Positions 17,099 through 26,365 are shown, counted from the stretch's first letter. The stretch: 64,000 nucleotides of DNA from Actinomadura graeca (GCF_019175365.1 NZ_CP059572.1:8494001-8558000); one strand, 5' to 3'. Translations and numbers: made by a program. The notes: generated by a model from the sequence alone, not told the origin.

Positions 17099-18283
17099 TC
17101 AGGCGGCCAGGGCGTGGCCGATCCGCTCGGCCAGCCAGTGCGCGACGTTCACCGAGACCGCGTTGCCGGTCAGCAGCCCGCCGATGTCGCGGATCCTGGT
17201 GTCGGCGCTGGTGCGGGTGAGCACCCACCGGTGCGCGGGCGTGAACCGCTGGGCGTAGGCCTTCTCGGCGGTCCCCAGCATCCGCACTCCGCAGCCGTCC
17301 ACGGTGCCGTCGGCTCCCGGGACGACCAGCATGTGATGGTTGCCCTGCCCGGTGACCGCAGGGATCGGCCCGTCCAGCCCGACCACGCCGCCGTGCTTGC
17401 GGGTGATGGCCAGGAACGGCGCGCCCTGCAGGGTGCCGAGCCCGGCCTGGATACCGGCCCGGGTGCGGTCGGCATACGGGGTGCGGGTCTTGCGGTGGGG
17501 GCGTCCGTCACCGACCAGGGTCAGCGGCCGCGACCAGTCGATTCCCGGCCTGATCGGGCGGGTCACCGGCTCGCACGCCAGCCCGCACCCAATCTTCGGG
17601 CACACGTAGTAGTAGGCGCCGCGGGCACGTCCGTAGGCGCCGACCAGGTGACCGGCGTAGCGCCGGGCGGACCGCTTCCACAGCCGCCGCCCCTGGACCG
17701 GCCCGCAGGCCGGGCACAGCACATCGGGGCGCACCTCCAGATCGATGTCGATCCCTCGGCGGGTCAGCACGAACAGCAGCCGGTCACGCAGCTGCGGGGC
17801 GGCCGGATTGCCGGGGCCGGACAGATGGGCGGCGTTCACCGAGACGATCTGGGCGGTGTAGCCCATGAGCTCGAACACATGCAGCCACCCGGCGAACAGC
17901 TCCCAGCGGGTGGCGAAGTCCAGGACGTTCTCGCCGCACACCACCTCGGGACGGTGTACCTCGGCGTACCGCACCAGGCACCACGCGGTCATCCTGGTCT
18001 TGGTCCAGGGGTCGGTGCGCTGGCTGGCGGTGCTGCGGCGGCCCGACGGCGACCCCTCGGTGCAGATCGGCGAGGCGACCAGGACCGGGGAGCGGGGCAT
18101 GGCGTGCATGTCGAGCCGGGCGACGTCCTCCACCAGCCCCCGCACCCACGGCCAGTTCGCCCGTACGGTGTCGATGCAGGCCCGCATGTGGTTCACCGCG
18201 ATGACCGGGCGGGTGCCGGCTTCGACAAAGCCCGCCATGTCCCCGCCGCCGCCGGCCAGCAGATGGGTCGACTCGATTCCCAT
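17099..18283 (-). CDS. C5-cytosine DNA methyltransferase, variant motif IV
   Basis: 394 residues from ATG 18283. Motif I is LLAGGGGDMAGFVEAGT, and motif IV reads LVASPICTEGSPSG, with the catalytic Cys in an SPxCT context instead of PCQ, as in some phage and actinomycete enzymes. The ENV motif VI is VVCGENVLDF, motif VIII-like QLRDRLLFVL follows, and motif X is GLLTGNAVSVNVAHWL. There are Cys pairs (CPACGP, CPKIGC) in the target-recognition region. The start at 18283 puts motif I at the N-terminus; the frame stays open to 18418. It is solitary, with no restriction enzyme. Confidence 0.85.
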   Translation of the reverse strand: MGIESTHLLAGGGGDMAGFVEAGTRPVIAVNHMRACIDTVRANWPWVRGLVEDVARLDMHAMPRSPVLVASPICTEGSPSGRRSTASQRTDPWTKTRMTAWCLVRYAEVHRPEVVCGENVLDFATRWELFAGWLHVFELMGYTAQIVSVNAAHLSGPGNPAAPQLRDRLLFVLTRRGIDIDLEVRPDVLCPACGPVQGRRLWKRSARRYAGHLVGAYGRARGAYYYVCPKIGCGLACEPVTRPIRPGIDWSRPLTLVGDGRPHRKTRTPYADRTRAGIQAGLGTLQGAPFLAITRKHGGVVGLDGPIPAVTGQGNHHMLVVPGADGTVDGCGVRMLGTAEKAYAQRFTPAHRWVLTRTSADTRIRDIGGLLTGNAVSVNVAHWLAERIGHALAA

Positions 18284-18414
18284 GATCTCCTCGTCGATGA
18301 CGTCGCCGGCATGGGCCTTCCGCCTGAGGCCCCGGCCCGTGCTGGCAGGTCGCTGTGCGGGCACGGTCACGGCATCTCCAGGCGCCAGCCGCGCGCGCTC
18401 AAGGGGCGCGGGCC

Positions 18415-19248
18415 TCACGCTCGGCCCGTCGGCGCCCGCTGCACCCGGCTCGGGCGGTGGTGTGCCGGTGACCCCGGCCGGGAAAGGTGTCCCGGGCCGG
18501 CGCGTTCGGTGAAGTCAGCGATCACCACCTCGGTCGGGGGCGGGGTGCTGTGCCACTGCCTGTCGTAGCCGGAGGTGTCGATCCCGATGCTGGGCTCCAG
18601 CCGAATCCCGGTTTCGGTGGTGAACCGCCGATAGTGCGGCCCGGGTTCGTCCAGGTAGCGCTGCTTGCCGCTGTAGCTGAAGGGCGCCGAGTCCTGCGGG
18701 ACCAGGAACACGCCTTGGCGGGCGAGGTCGGCGGCGATGTCGATGACGTGCAGTTCCAGCCGGCTGCCCCGATACCGGGGTCCTCTGCGGCCCGAACGGG
18801 GCAGCCGCCCGAACGGCGGATTGGCGATCGCGCAGTCGAACCGGCCCAGACCCAGGGCGGGCACCTCGAAGATGTCGGCGACGATCCACCGGGCCTGCGG
18901 CAGGATCTTGCGGCCGACGGCGGCATAGGCGGGGTTGCGTTCAATGCACACCAACTGGCGTGCGGAATCGCCGTTGGAGTTTGGGGTCACGTCCCGGCAC
19001 TGCCAGCACAGCCGTCCGATGCCGGCGCCGAGATCGATGATCCGCTCCCCGTGCACGTGCAGCGACAGATCCCGTGCCAGGCCCAGCGGTGTGAAGAAGG
19101 CGCCGTCCACGGGGCTGGCCGCCGTGGCCGATTCCTGCCAGCGCTCCAGGACGAACCACTTCTCCTCATCGGTCAGGTCTCGTTCCAGCGCGACCAGTTC
19201 GCACGCCTGCAGATGCCGTGTCGCCTGGCGTCTGGTCAATGCGGCCAC
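18415..19248 (-). CDS. Class I SAM-dependent DNA methyltransferase (adenine type)
   Basis: 277 residues. Motif I is IIDLGAGIGRLCWQ and motif IV is CAIANPPFGRLPRS (NPPF), typical of N6-adenine or N4-cytosine methyltransferases; a FFTPLGLARDLS segment precedes motif I. GTG 19248 is chosen because GGGAG lies 7 nt upstream; an ATG 14 codons earlier lacks a site. It is the first of three methyltransferase genes in a row on this strand. Confidence 0.75.
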   Translation of the reverse strand: MAALTRRQATRHLQACELVALERDLTDEEKWFVLERWQESATAASPVDGAFFTPLGLARDLSLHVHGERIIDLGAGIGRLCWQCRDVTPNSNGDSARQLVCIERNPAYAAVGRKILPQARWIVADIFEVPALGLGRFDCAIANPPFGRLPRSGRRGPRYRGSRLELHVIDIAADLARQGVFLVPQDSAPFSYSGKQRYLDEPGPHYRRFTTETGIRLEPSIGIDTSGYDRQWHSTPPPTEVVIADFTERAGPGHLSRPGSPAHHRPSRVQRAPTGRA

Positions 19249-19377
19249 AGGGGTCTCCCGCGGTGCTGTCAGTGGCGAGAACGCACGCACGAGTGCGCCT
19301 GGGTGAAGGTGCGGATCCGCTCGCGCCCGCGGCGCGGTCTGTGGGCCGGGCAGCGGGGTGTGCCGCTGTTGCGGCGG

Positions 19378-19888
19378 TCAAACCCTGCGCAGCGGTCGCC
19401 GCAGGCGCTGCCAGGCCCTGGCGGCGGCCCCGGCTGGCTGGCGCAGGTTCTGGTGGTCGGCGAGCAGGTGCCGGGCGGTGGTGAGCACTTCGGTCAGGGC
19501 GTGCGAGATGACCTCCCGGCCGCCGGGCGCAGCGCCGTTGGCCGGGGCGATGAAGGTGGTGATGTCGATGGGTTCGGAGGCCAGTCGCGTCCACGGCGCC
19601 TGTGCGAGGGTGACGGTGATGAGCACCTCGTCGTAGTCGGGATCGGCCAGCGGCCACACATTCACGCCGGTGATCAGATGCCCGGCGTCCCCTCGCCCAG
19701 GGACGTGCTGTTCAGCGACCTGGTCGGCGGCGTTCACGACGACCACTTCCAGGTCGGTGCCGGTCGCCACGGCGCAGTAGGCGCCGCCCTGGGCCGGGGG
19801 GGCGCAGGGAGCGGTAGTACTGGTCGGTCCAGTCGATCACCTGGGTGTCGGTCGGCTGGAAGATCGGGGCGGCGGATCTGGTGAACAT
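19378..19888 (-). pseudogene. Hypothetical protein gene with frameshift in a G7 run
   Basis: An N-terminal piece from ATG 19888 (MFTRSAAPIFQPTDTQVIDW, TDQYYRSLRPP) and a C-terminal piece (AVATGTDLEVVVVNAADQVA... to the stop at 19378) lie in adjacent frames. The switch is at the homopolymer 19796-19802 (seven G on the plus strand). Removing one base gives a continuous reading of about 170 residues. Either the gene is broken or the run is a sequencing error. The product family is unknown. Confidence 0.6.
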
Positions 19889-20163
19889 CTGTATCGGCCT
19901 CGCGTGGTGCACGCGGCAGGCTGTGCCCGGCGTGCCAGGGTGGAAGGCGGTGAGGGCCGAAGGGCATTGCGCCCCTGCCGGGGAGAGGGTTGTGCGGGTG
20001 CCTGGCGGGCGCTTCGGCCAGGCGGGACCAGAGCAGGTTCCCGTGCCCGGCATGCGCATGCCGGTGCGGGTAGCGGAGGGTGGCGGCGCGCCTTGGCCGC
20101 GGCCGGGATGACCGGCCACCTCCGGTGGCCGCCGGCGCGAAGGCGGAACGGGGGCCGGGCCGG

Positions 20164-21219
20164 TCAGGTGGCGTGGGCCAGGGCGTTGTCGAGGATCTGG
20201 TTGAGCACCTGGACGGTCTTGGAATCCAGCTTGTCCACGCCGCCGGTGATGGCGCGTTCGGCGTTGCGGTCGGCGCGGCTGGAGCCCCGGACGGTTTTTA
20301 GATGGTGGGTGTAGGTGTTGATCGCCGCGACCACGCCGTAGGCGGTGCCGGCCCAGGGCGCGACCCGCTCGTCGTGCCTCCACAGGCCCTCCAGGTCGGC
20401 GCGCTTGCGGTCGGCCCGGGCGCGGCTGTGCTTGGTGTCGCGGCCGGGGGCGGCTTCGACGGCCAGGAACCGGTCCCACTGGCGGTCGCTGACCGGGATC
20501 TGGCACAGGGCGGTGATCTGGCGGGCGAAGTCCTGCTCGACCTGGTGGACGATGTCAAGCGCCTGCCGGACCTGGGTGATGCTGCCGAGCGAGTTCCGCG
20601 AATGCCTGATCTTGATGCGGCCGGTGCCGGGCTCGGTCAGTGCCGCCGACAGGGTGTTGTCGCACACCACCAGCTGGGCGCCGCGGACGTAGGTCGTCGA
20701 CAGCGTCCCGTCCAGGCTGGTGGCGCCGGACAGGAACGGCCGGAACCTCACGCCCTCGGGGGTGTCGCAGCTGCCGGGCATCTCCACCTGGACCCAGGCG
20801 CGTGCGCCGCCGTCCAGCAGTCCCGCCGAGCCGATCCGCAGGTCGCTGTCCAGCAGTAGCCCGAAGTTCTTCAGCAGCCACTGGCGGTACTGGTGGATCT
20901 GGTATCCGTGCTTGAAGTACTCGAAGATGCTGTCGGTGCCGGGGCTGGTGCTGTCGGCGCGGATGATGGCCTTGCGGTCGTGGTCGACCTTGGTCCGCAG
21001 CATGCCGCCGGGGGTGCGGTAGGTGACCGCGATCTTGATGCTCTCGACGGCCTCCCAGCCGAACAGGCGCCGTTGCACGTCTTCGATCGGGATCGGGCCT
21101 GGGTAGTGGTTGGGCTCGGTGCCCTGGTCGTCGGCGCGGTAGTGCCAGGCGGTTCCGCGTTCGTCGGTGAAGCCGATCAGTGTGTTGGTGTTGAGCCAGG
21201 CGGACGTCTCACGGGACAT
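20164..21219 (-). CDS. DUF932 family protein
   Basis: 351 residues; the central part (FEYFKHGYQIHQYRQWLLKN, LDSDLRIGSAGLLDGGARAW, LVVCDNTLSAALTE, IKIRHSRNS) is diagnostic of the DUF932 plasmid/phage-like family. AGGAGAACCC directly precedes ATG 21219. Members are common on plasmids and phages next to recombination or methylation genes, and their biochemical role is unknown. It lies between the methyltransferases and the ComM-like gene on the same strand. Confidence 0.85.
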   Translation of the reverse strand: MSRETSAWLNTNTLIGFTDERGTAWHYRADDQGTEPNHYPGPIPIEDVQRRLFGWEAVESIKIAVTYRTPGGMLRTKVDHDRKAIIRADSTSPGTDSIFEYFKHGYQIHQYRQWLLKNFGLLLDSDLRIGSAGLLDGGARAWVQVEMPGSCDTPEGVRFRPFLSGATSLDGTLSTTYVRGAQLVVCDNTLSAALTEPGTGRIKIRHSRNSLGSITQVRQALDIVHQVEQDFARQITALCQIPVSDRQWDRFLAVEAAPGRDTKHSRARADRKRADLEGLWRHDERVAPWAGTAYGVVAAINTYTHHLKTVRGSSRADRNAERAITGGVDKLDSKTVQVLNQILDNALAHAT

Positions 21220-21471
21220 GGGTTCTCCTGTCGATCGGCCGGATTCGGCACGGACATGGGTTGCCTGGTGCAGCGGATGGTGAATGCCGGGAAGGCCGGC
21301 CCATGGCGGTCCGGGCGGCGGCCGGGCGGCCGCGTGCCGGGACCGCCGAGCGAAGCTCGCCCCGTCCCCTGGGGTGGGATCGGGGTGCGGGGCGTGGCGG
21401 ATGCGGTGACCGGTTTTTCCGCGGGCCGGTCGTGCCCGCTCACGCTGTTTCGGCGCGCTGCCGCTGGCGGG

Positions 21472-23181
21472 TCACAAGGCAGGATGTGCCGATGCCGCAC
21501 TGGCGCCGCGCGGTGATCGTGCGGCGGCCCAGGCGGCGATGTCGAAGGGCCGGCGGTATTGCAGTGCCCGCAGGATGTGATCGGCGCCGGGGCGTGCCTG
21601 GTGGTCCAGGTCCGCCAAGGTCCATGCCAGCCGCAGCACCTGGGCGGCGCCGGTGCTGCTGAGCTCACCGCGCTCCTGCGCGCGCCGCAGGCAGCGGGCG
21701 CCGTACTCGCTGGGGCGAAAGTCGGCGTGCAGCGCACGCCGCGAGACCTGGGCATTGCACGACCATCCGGTCTCGTCCAGCCGTTTACGGGCGCGGTCGC
21801 GGGCTTCACCAACCTGGTCGGCCAGCGCCGCGGTGGCCGGTGCCGTGCTGGCCGGTGCCGTACTGGTGGCGCCCGCTCCGGGGTGTGCCGTGCTGGCCGG
21901 GGTGGGGTTCTGGTCGCCTGCCGACGGTGGTGAGAGGGTGTCCGCAGACCTGGCGGCAGGCAGGGCGGAAAGGTGCACGTGCAGGTCCAGGCGTGCAAGC
22001 AGGCGGCCGGGGATGCGCGCGTGATGGCCGCGCAGCTGCCCGGGGGTGCAGCGGCAGTGCGCGGGCCGATCGGCTCGGCAGGGACACGGGGTGAGGGTTG
22101 CCGCCAGCACGAACCGGGCGGGGAACCGGCAGTGCCCATGCGGGCCCAGCGTGTCGACCGCGCCCTGAACCAGGACGCCGGGCAAGGCCGCCAGTACCGC
22201 GGCCGGCAGCCGCTGCAGATCGTCGGCGCGCAGCACCCCGTGGTGGGCCAGCGACACCACCCCCGGCCGGTGCAGATCATCGGGGCCGGGCTGGTGCCCA
22301 CGCAGCCCCGCCGGCCCCGTGCCGGGGGTCAGGTAGGCGACCGGAGGCCGAATGGCAGCGGTTCGGCCGGGGCCGCGCAGGCCGGCCACCGAGCGGATCA
22401 CCGCCACCTCCAGCTCGGCCTGGGGATCCAGTGGCGGCAGCACATCGGCGAGCCGGTCGGCCAGGATGCGGGCGCCGCTGCCGGGGGCGCCGTACACCAT
22501 CAGGTGGTGGCCGCCGGCGGCGCTGGCGGCCAGCGCCAGCACGGCGGAGTCGGGGAGTTGGGTGTCGGCGAGGTCGGCCTGGCGGGCACCGGTCAGCCCG
22601 CCGGGGCCGCCGGGCGGCGGCAGGACCGGCGGGGCGGGCGGGGCGTCGGGTCCGCCACCGGGAGGGTCACCGCGCAGCAGCGCGACCAGCCCGCGCAACG
22701 TCCGCGCGGTCACCACCCGCACACCGGCCACCAGCCGGGCCTCGGCGGCGTTGGCCGCCGGCACCACGATCGTGCCGATCCCGGTGGCGGCAGCGTGCCG
22801 GGCCGCGGCCACCGCCCCGGGTACCGCGCAGATCGCGCCACCTGCGCCGAGTTCACCGAACAGCAGCATGTCCGCGCATGCCTGCCTGGGCAGGACGCCG
22901 TTGGCGGTCAGGACCGCGACCGCGACCGGCAGGTCCAGCCCGGTACCCGGCTTGGCCACGGCGGCCGGCAGCAACGACACCGTGACGTGCCGCTGCGGCC
23001 AGTCCAGCCCGCTACTGGCGATGGCATCGCGGACCCGTTCCTCGACACCGGCCGCGGCGTCGGCGGGCAGGCCGTGCACCTGCAGTCCTGGCACGCCGGG
23101 GGTCAGGCATGCCTGGACCTGCACGGTGAAGGTGTCGACGCCGATGAGGGATACAGCCTGCAGGCAGGCGGAGCCGGCCAT
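21472..23181 (-). CDS. ComM/YifB-like Mg-chelatase family protein with degraded ATPase motifs
   Basis: 569 residues. The N-terminal ~170 residues match the ComM/YifB ChlI-like domain (VQVQACLTPGVPGLQVHGLP, VTVSLLPAAVAKPGTGLDLP, GELGAGGAICAVPG). The AAA core follows, but the Walker A stretch reads YGAPGSGARIL (about residues 229-239): the usual Lys-Thr/Ser is replaced by Ala-Arg. The Walker B region reads SLAHHGVLRADDLQRL in place of LAHNGVLFLDELPEF. The C-terminal Mg-chelatase domain (CNAQVSRRALHADFRPSEYG) is present. ComM is a branch-migration helicase in natural transformation; this copy is unlikely to hydrolyse ATP and may act as a partner or regulator. Confidence 0.8.
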   Translation of the reverse strand: MAGSACLQAVSLIGVDTFTVQVQACLTPGVPGLQVHGLPADAAAGVEERVRDAIASSGLDWPQRHVTVSLLPAAVAKPGTGLDLPVAVAVLTANGVLPRQACADMLLFGELGAGGAICAVPGAVAAARHAAATGIGTIVVPAANAAEARLVAGVRVVTARTLRGLVALLRGDPPGGGPDAPPAPPVLPPPGGPGGLTGARQADLADTQLPDSAVLALAASAAGGHHLMVYGAPGSGARILADRLADVLPPLDPQAELEVAVIRSVAGLRGPGRTAAIRPPVAYLTPGTGPAGLRGHQPGPDDLHRPGVVSLAHHGVLRADDLQRLPAAVLAALPGVLVQGAVDTLGPHGHCRFPARFVLAATLTPCPCRADRPAHCRCTPGQLRGHHARIPGRLLARLDLHVHLSALPAARSADTLSPPSAGDQNPTPASTAHPGAGATSTAPASTAPATAALADQVGEARDRARKRLDETGWSCNAQVSRRALHADFRPSEYGARCLRRAQERGELSSTGAAQVLRLAWTLADLDHQARPGADHILRALQYRRPFDIAAWAAARSPRGASAASAHPAL

Positions 23182-23262
23182 GCTTGTCCTCCAGAAGGTG
23201 TAGAGAGCCCTTGAGACCCGGGTGCAGCTGTGCGACCTTGCTTGCCGCCGGAGTCGGGCCGG

Positions 23263-23758
23263 TTAGCTGCACAGGCCCATCAGGCTGGAATACCGGCCCT
23301 CGTCGAAGCTGCGGATGAAGGTGATGACGGCGGGCGGCAGTGGCTCGGCCTACGGCAGCGGCCCGGCCAGGCCGCCGCGGTGCACGCTGACGCGCTTGTC
23401 CTCTCCGTTGACGCGGACAAACACGCCAGCCACCAGGCCGTCGCTGAGATAGCGGGCCAGCTGGCACCGCTCAGCGCTGTTCAACCGGCCGGTGCAAGCT
23501 GTGTTCTCGCAGGCGGCGGGCGATTTGATCGGCATCGTCGGGCAACTGTGCCAGCCGTTCCCTGATCGCGGCCGCGATTCGAAGGCCCAGGCGATTGTGC
23601 GCGACGAACTTGTACAGGGGGTTCGTCGCCCGGACCGGCAAAGGGGGCGGCGGGTCCGGCTGGGCCGGTGGGCGCCCACGTGCGTAGGCCGCCGGACGAG
23701 AGAAGCCAACCGGTCCAGCGCAGTCAACTCGCAAGGCCACTCCGCCACGCGCAAACAC
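23263..23758 (-). pseudogene. Decayed paralogue of the 9949-10488 gene
   Basis: Segments in two frames align with the intact protein: ADQIARRLREH (compare ADAIADHLHHH), then after a one-base shift near 23492 TGRLNSAERCQLARYLSDGL (compare TGTRGSARDCPLSRYFADG). After an in-frame TAG at 23350-23352 comes EPLPPAVITFIRSFDEGRYS (compare PLPPPVAEFIHRFDHGQYG), ending at TAA 23263. With at least one frameshift and one nonsense codon it is a clear pseudogene. Confidence 0.7.
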
Positions 23759-24160
23759 CTAGTGTCGGCCAGGAAGGCCAGCCACTGCGCCCGGCTTACG
23801 TCCCGAGCGCTGTTGCGGCGGCACCGGTGTTCCTGGTCCGTAAGGGCACCCTGCACGAGTACATCTACCTAGAGCACGGCGGCGCCCTGATCATCGCAGC
23901 GTTTGTGTCGTCGCTGGTGCTCAACCGAGGCGACGGTCCGGATGCGGCGACCACCGTCAAAGGGTTCCGCCACGAGAGCCTAGCGCCAGGCCACCACAAC
24001 CGAATTATTGGCGAATGGGAATCCGGTCGGTTGGCGTGCGCCTGAGAACTGGGGTGTTTGCGTCGTAGTGGACTTCGGTGCCTAACGGGTCGCAGCCATG
24101 GAACGGATAGCCTCCTGATATGTCGGCGTCGGATACGGCATGCGATCTTGGAGGCGTACT
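23759..24160. other. 402-bp gap upstream of terD
   Basis: Less GC-rich than the flanks. A plus-strand frame ending at 24045 has a hydrophobic stretch but no supported start. The ribosome-binding site GGAGG of terD is at its right end. I see no repeat or RNA gene. Confidence 0.35.
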
Positions 24161-24793
24161 GTGGGTGTCAGTCTCAGCAAGGGCGGCAATGTCTCGCTCA
24201 CCAAGCAGGCACCGGGGCTGACCGCGGTCACCGTCGGGCTTGGCTGGGACGTGCGGACCACGACGGGGACGGACTTCGACCTGGACGCCTCCGCGCTGGT
24301 GCTGGACGCCTCCGGGAAGATCCTCACCGACCAGCATTTCGTGTTCTTCAACAATCTGCGCACGCCGGACGGCGGGGTCGAGCACACCGGCGACAACACC
24401 ACCGGCGCGGGCGAGGGCGACGACGAGTCGATCAACGTGGACCTCACCGGCGTCCCGGCCGAGTGCGAGCGGATCGTGTTCCCGGTGTCGATCTATGACG
24501 CCGACAACCGGCACCAGAACTTCGGCCAGGTCCGCAACGCGTTCATCCGCATCGTCAACCGCGCCGACGGCAACGAGCTCGCCCGCTTCGACCTCACCGA
24601 GGACGCCTCCACCGAGACGGCCATGGTGTTCGGCGAGCTCTACCGCCACAGTGGCGAATGGAAGTTCAGGGCCGTCGGCCAGAGAGACGCCTCCGGACTG
24701 GCCGGTATTGCCCTGGACTTGGGTCCAAAGTCTTCCACGATGAGGGAAGGGGCCTTGATGGGCGGAGACCGCCACCGCTCCGGCTGCCCCTGA
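24161..24793 (+). CDS. terD: TerD family protein (tellurite resistance/stress)
   Basis: 210 residues. It begins [20 protein letters not shown] from GTG 24161, with GGAGG 6 nt upstream. The Ca2+-binding TerD hallmarks are present: [55 protein letters not shown] and [17 protein letters not shown]. Canonical TerD ends soon after GIALDFG; here it reads [18 protein letters not shown] with about 18 atypical residues more, so the 3' end has probably been altered. It stands alone, without terZABC. Confidence 0.9.
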   Translation: MGVSLSKGGNVSLTKQAPGLTAVTVGLGWDVRTTTGTDFDLDASALVLDASGKILTDQHFVFFNNLRTPDGGVEHTGDNTTGAGEGDDESINVDLTGVPAECERIVFPVSIYDADNRHQNFGQVRNAFIRIVNRADGNELARFDLTEDASTETAMVFGELYRHSGEWKFRAVGQRDASGLAGIALDLGPKSSTMREGALMGGDRHRSGCP

Positions 24794-24802
24794 GAACAAG
24801 GC

Positions 24803-24834
24803 GGCGGCTCTCCTGCGGGAACAGGAGAGCCGCC
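24803..24834 (+). terminator. Hairpin terminator after terD
   Basis: Perfect 13-bp arms 24803-24815 (GGCGGCTCTCCTG) and 24822-24834 with a 6-nt loop (CGGGAA), starting 9 nt after the terD stop. There is no U-tract, as is common in actinomycetes. Confidence 0.75.
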
Positions 24835-24885
24835 AGTAGGAGTCCGAGTCCCAACCAGCCATGGATGAGAACAGGAGCACCTGCA

Positions 24886-25089
24886 ATGAGGCTACGCCGT
24901 CGCTTGCCAAGCGCTAAACCCCGTCAGGAGAGATCACCAAACTCTGAGCCGCTACTTACGTTACGAGCACTGCTGCTTACGGCCGTCGCAGTTACCGCTG
25001 GAGGAGTCGCAGCCATACATCCTGTTTTGGCCCCTCCGATCCTCGTCGGGGTGGGCGTTCTCACCCTTCTCCACAAGATCACAAGCTGA
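24886..25089 (+). CDS. Small membrane protein
   Basis: 67 residues from ATG 24886, with AGGAG 8-9 nt upstream. The basic N-terminus (MRLRRRLPSAKPRQER) is followed by two hydrophobic segments (LRALLLTAVAVTAGGVAAIH and PPILVGVGVLTLLH). Probably a two-pass inner-membrane peptide. No family is recognised. It follows terD on the plus strand beyond the terminator. Confidence 0.55.
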   Translation: MRLRRRLPSAKPRQERSPNSEPLLTLRALLLTAVAVTAGGVAAIHPVLAPPILVGVGVLTLLHKITS

Positions 25090-25276
25090 TTCTGTGCACC
25101 TCTTGCAGGTTCGGCTACCACAGCGTCCTCACAGACCGGGGCTCGCTCTCCCAGTCGTCGCTGCGCCCTGTCTGATCCACAGCTCGCTGCGGCGCTCTTC
25201 GGCGTCATTAGGTGTCCTGGAGTGCTGTGACTGCCAGGGTGACCGGACGTCCCTGCGCTGCGCTGTTCCTGTGTTG

Positions 25277-26365
25277 TCAGGTTCGGTTGGTGCGGTCGAC
25301 TGCGGCGCGGCGGGTGGCGGCGGGGCGGCGGTCGTAGGCGGCGGTGGTGGTGGCCGAGGCGTGTCCCACCAGCTGCTGCACGGTCGCCAGGTCGACACCG
25401 AGGTCCAGCAGGCGGCTGATGAAGGTGCGGCGGAAGTCGTGGGCGCTGAGGTCGGGCACACCGGCCTGCACCGCGCGGCGGGTGACGATCCGGCCGATTC
25501 CGTTGGAGGTCATCGGCTGCGCGGTGATGTTGCCCCAGCGGTCGAAGGCCGGGAACAGCGGCCCAGCGGGGCGGGCCGCCGTCAGCCAGGCGCCGAGCTG
25601 CGCGGCGGCGGTCTGGGTGAGGTAGACCTCGCGTTGCTTGTCGCCCTTGCCGGTGACCAGGAGGGTGCGGGTGCCGGGGGAGTAGTCGTCGCGGACGGCG
25701 AGAGCGAGTTCCTGGCGGCGGCAGCCGGTGGCATCCAGGGTCTCCAACAGCGCGGCGTCACGCAGGCCCAGCAGCGTCCCCTCGCCCAGGGCGGTGTCGA
25801 CGAGCCGCTGCTGTTCGTGGGCGGCGAGGAGCCGGCCGGTGGTGACGCGGACGCCCTTGACGGCTTTGACCTCGCGGGCGCGCAGGTAGTCCTCGGCGGT
25901 CATCTGGCCGAGCAGGAACGCCTGCTTGAGCGTCATCCGCAGGGCGGTGAGGTGCTTGTTGCGGTAGGACGGCGCCCAAGGCGCCCCGCCAGGTCTGGTC
26001 TGGGTGTGGAGCAGGGTGCGGATGACGGCGGTGTGCTGGTAGCGCAGGGCGCTCCAGGCGAAGTGCTGTCCGGCGGGGGCGGGTGGTTCGAGGTCGAGGC
26101 GGACGGCCCACAGCCCGGCGATGCGGTCCAGGCATCCGGCCATGGCGCGGCGGCTCTCGCCGCCGGCGACGGTGGCCAGGTACACCAGGTACGGGTTGTG
26201 CGCGGGCGGGGGAGCGGCCGCGGCGGTGAGGATCAGTTCGGCGCCGTCATGATCGTGTTCTGGGAATTGCCATTCCCGTGCGTCCACGGCAAGCGATGGG
26301 GCGCGGGGCGGCGGGGGTGCCGCCGCGGTGTCGGCCGTGCGGCCGACTGGGTTGGAGGCGTCCAC
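25277..26365 (-). CDS. Tyrosine recombinase (XerC/D- or integrase-type)
   Basis: 362 residues from GTG 26365. The C-terminal catalytic domain has the Arg of CRRQELALA, Lys of VTGKGDKQREV, LSAHDFRRTFISRLLD (HxxR), VGHASATTTAAYDRR (His and nucleophile Tyr). The N-terminal part is a SAM-like helical core-binding domain (YRNKHLTALRMTLKQAFLLG). It lies mid-element, away from the att site, so it may resolve multimers or be the integrase of a formerly separate element. The start is uncertain, since the frame remains open to 26530. Confidence 0.85.
   Translation of the reverse strand: MDASNPVGRTADTAAAPPPPRAPSLAVDAREWQFPEHDHDGAELILTAAAAPPPAHNPYLVYLATVAGGESRRAMAGCLDRIAGLWAVRLDLEPPAPAGQHFAWSALRYQHTAVIRTLLHTQTRPGGAPWAPSYRNKHLTALRMTLKQAFLLGQMTAEDYLRAREVKAVKGVRVTTGRLLAAHEQQRLVDTALGEGTLLGLRDAALLETLDATGCRRQELALAVRDDYSPGTRTLLVTGKGDKQREVYLTQTAAAQLGAWLTAARPAGPLFPAFDRWGNITAQPMTSNGIGRIVTRRAVQAGVPDLSAHDFRRTFISRLLDLGVDLATVQQLVGHASATTTAAYDRRPAATRRAAVDRTNRT

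Noticed and set aside
15238..19248. A BREX or DISARM defence island around the methyltransferases
   Set aside because: No PglZ, BrxC/BrxL, DrmA/B-type helicase or phospholipase-D protein is present in the neighbourhood.
23668..24045. Plus-strand frame with a hydrophobic stretch upstream of terD
   Set aside because: No start with a ribosome-binding site and no homology that I can see; the first half overlaps the pseudogene.
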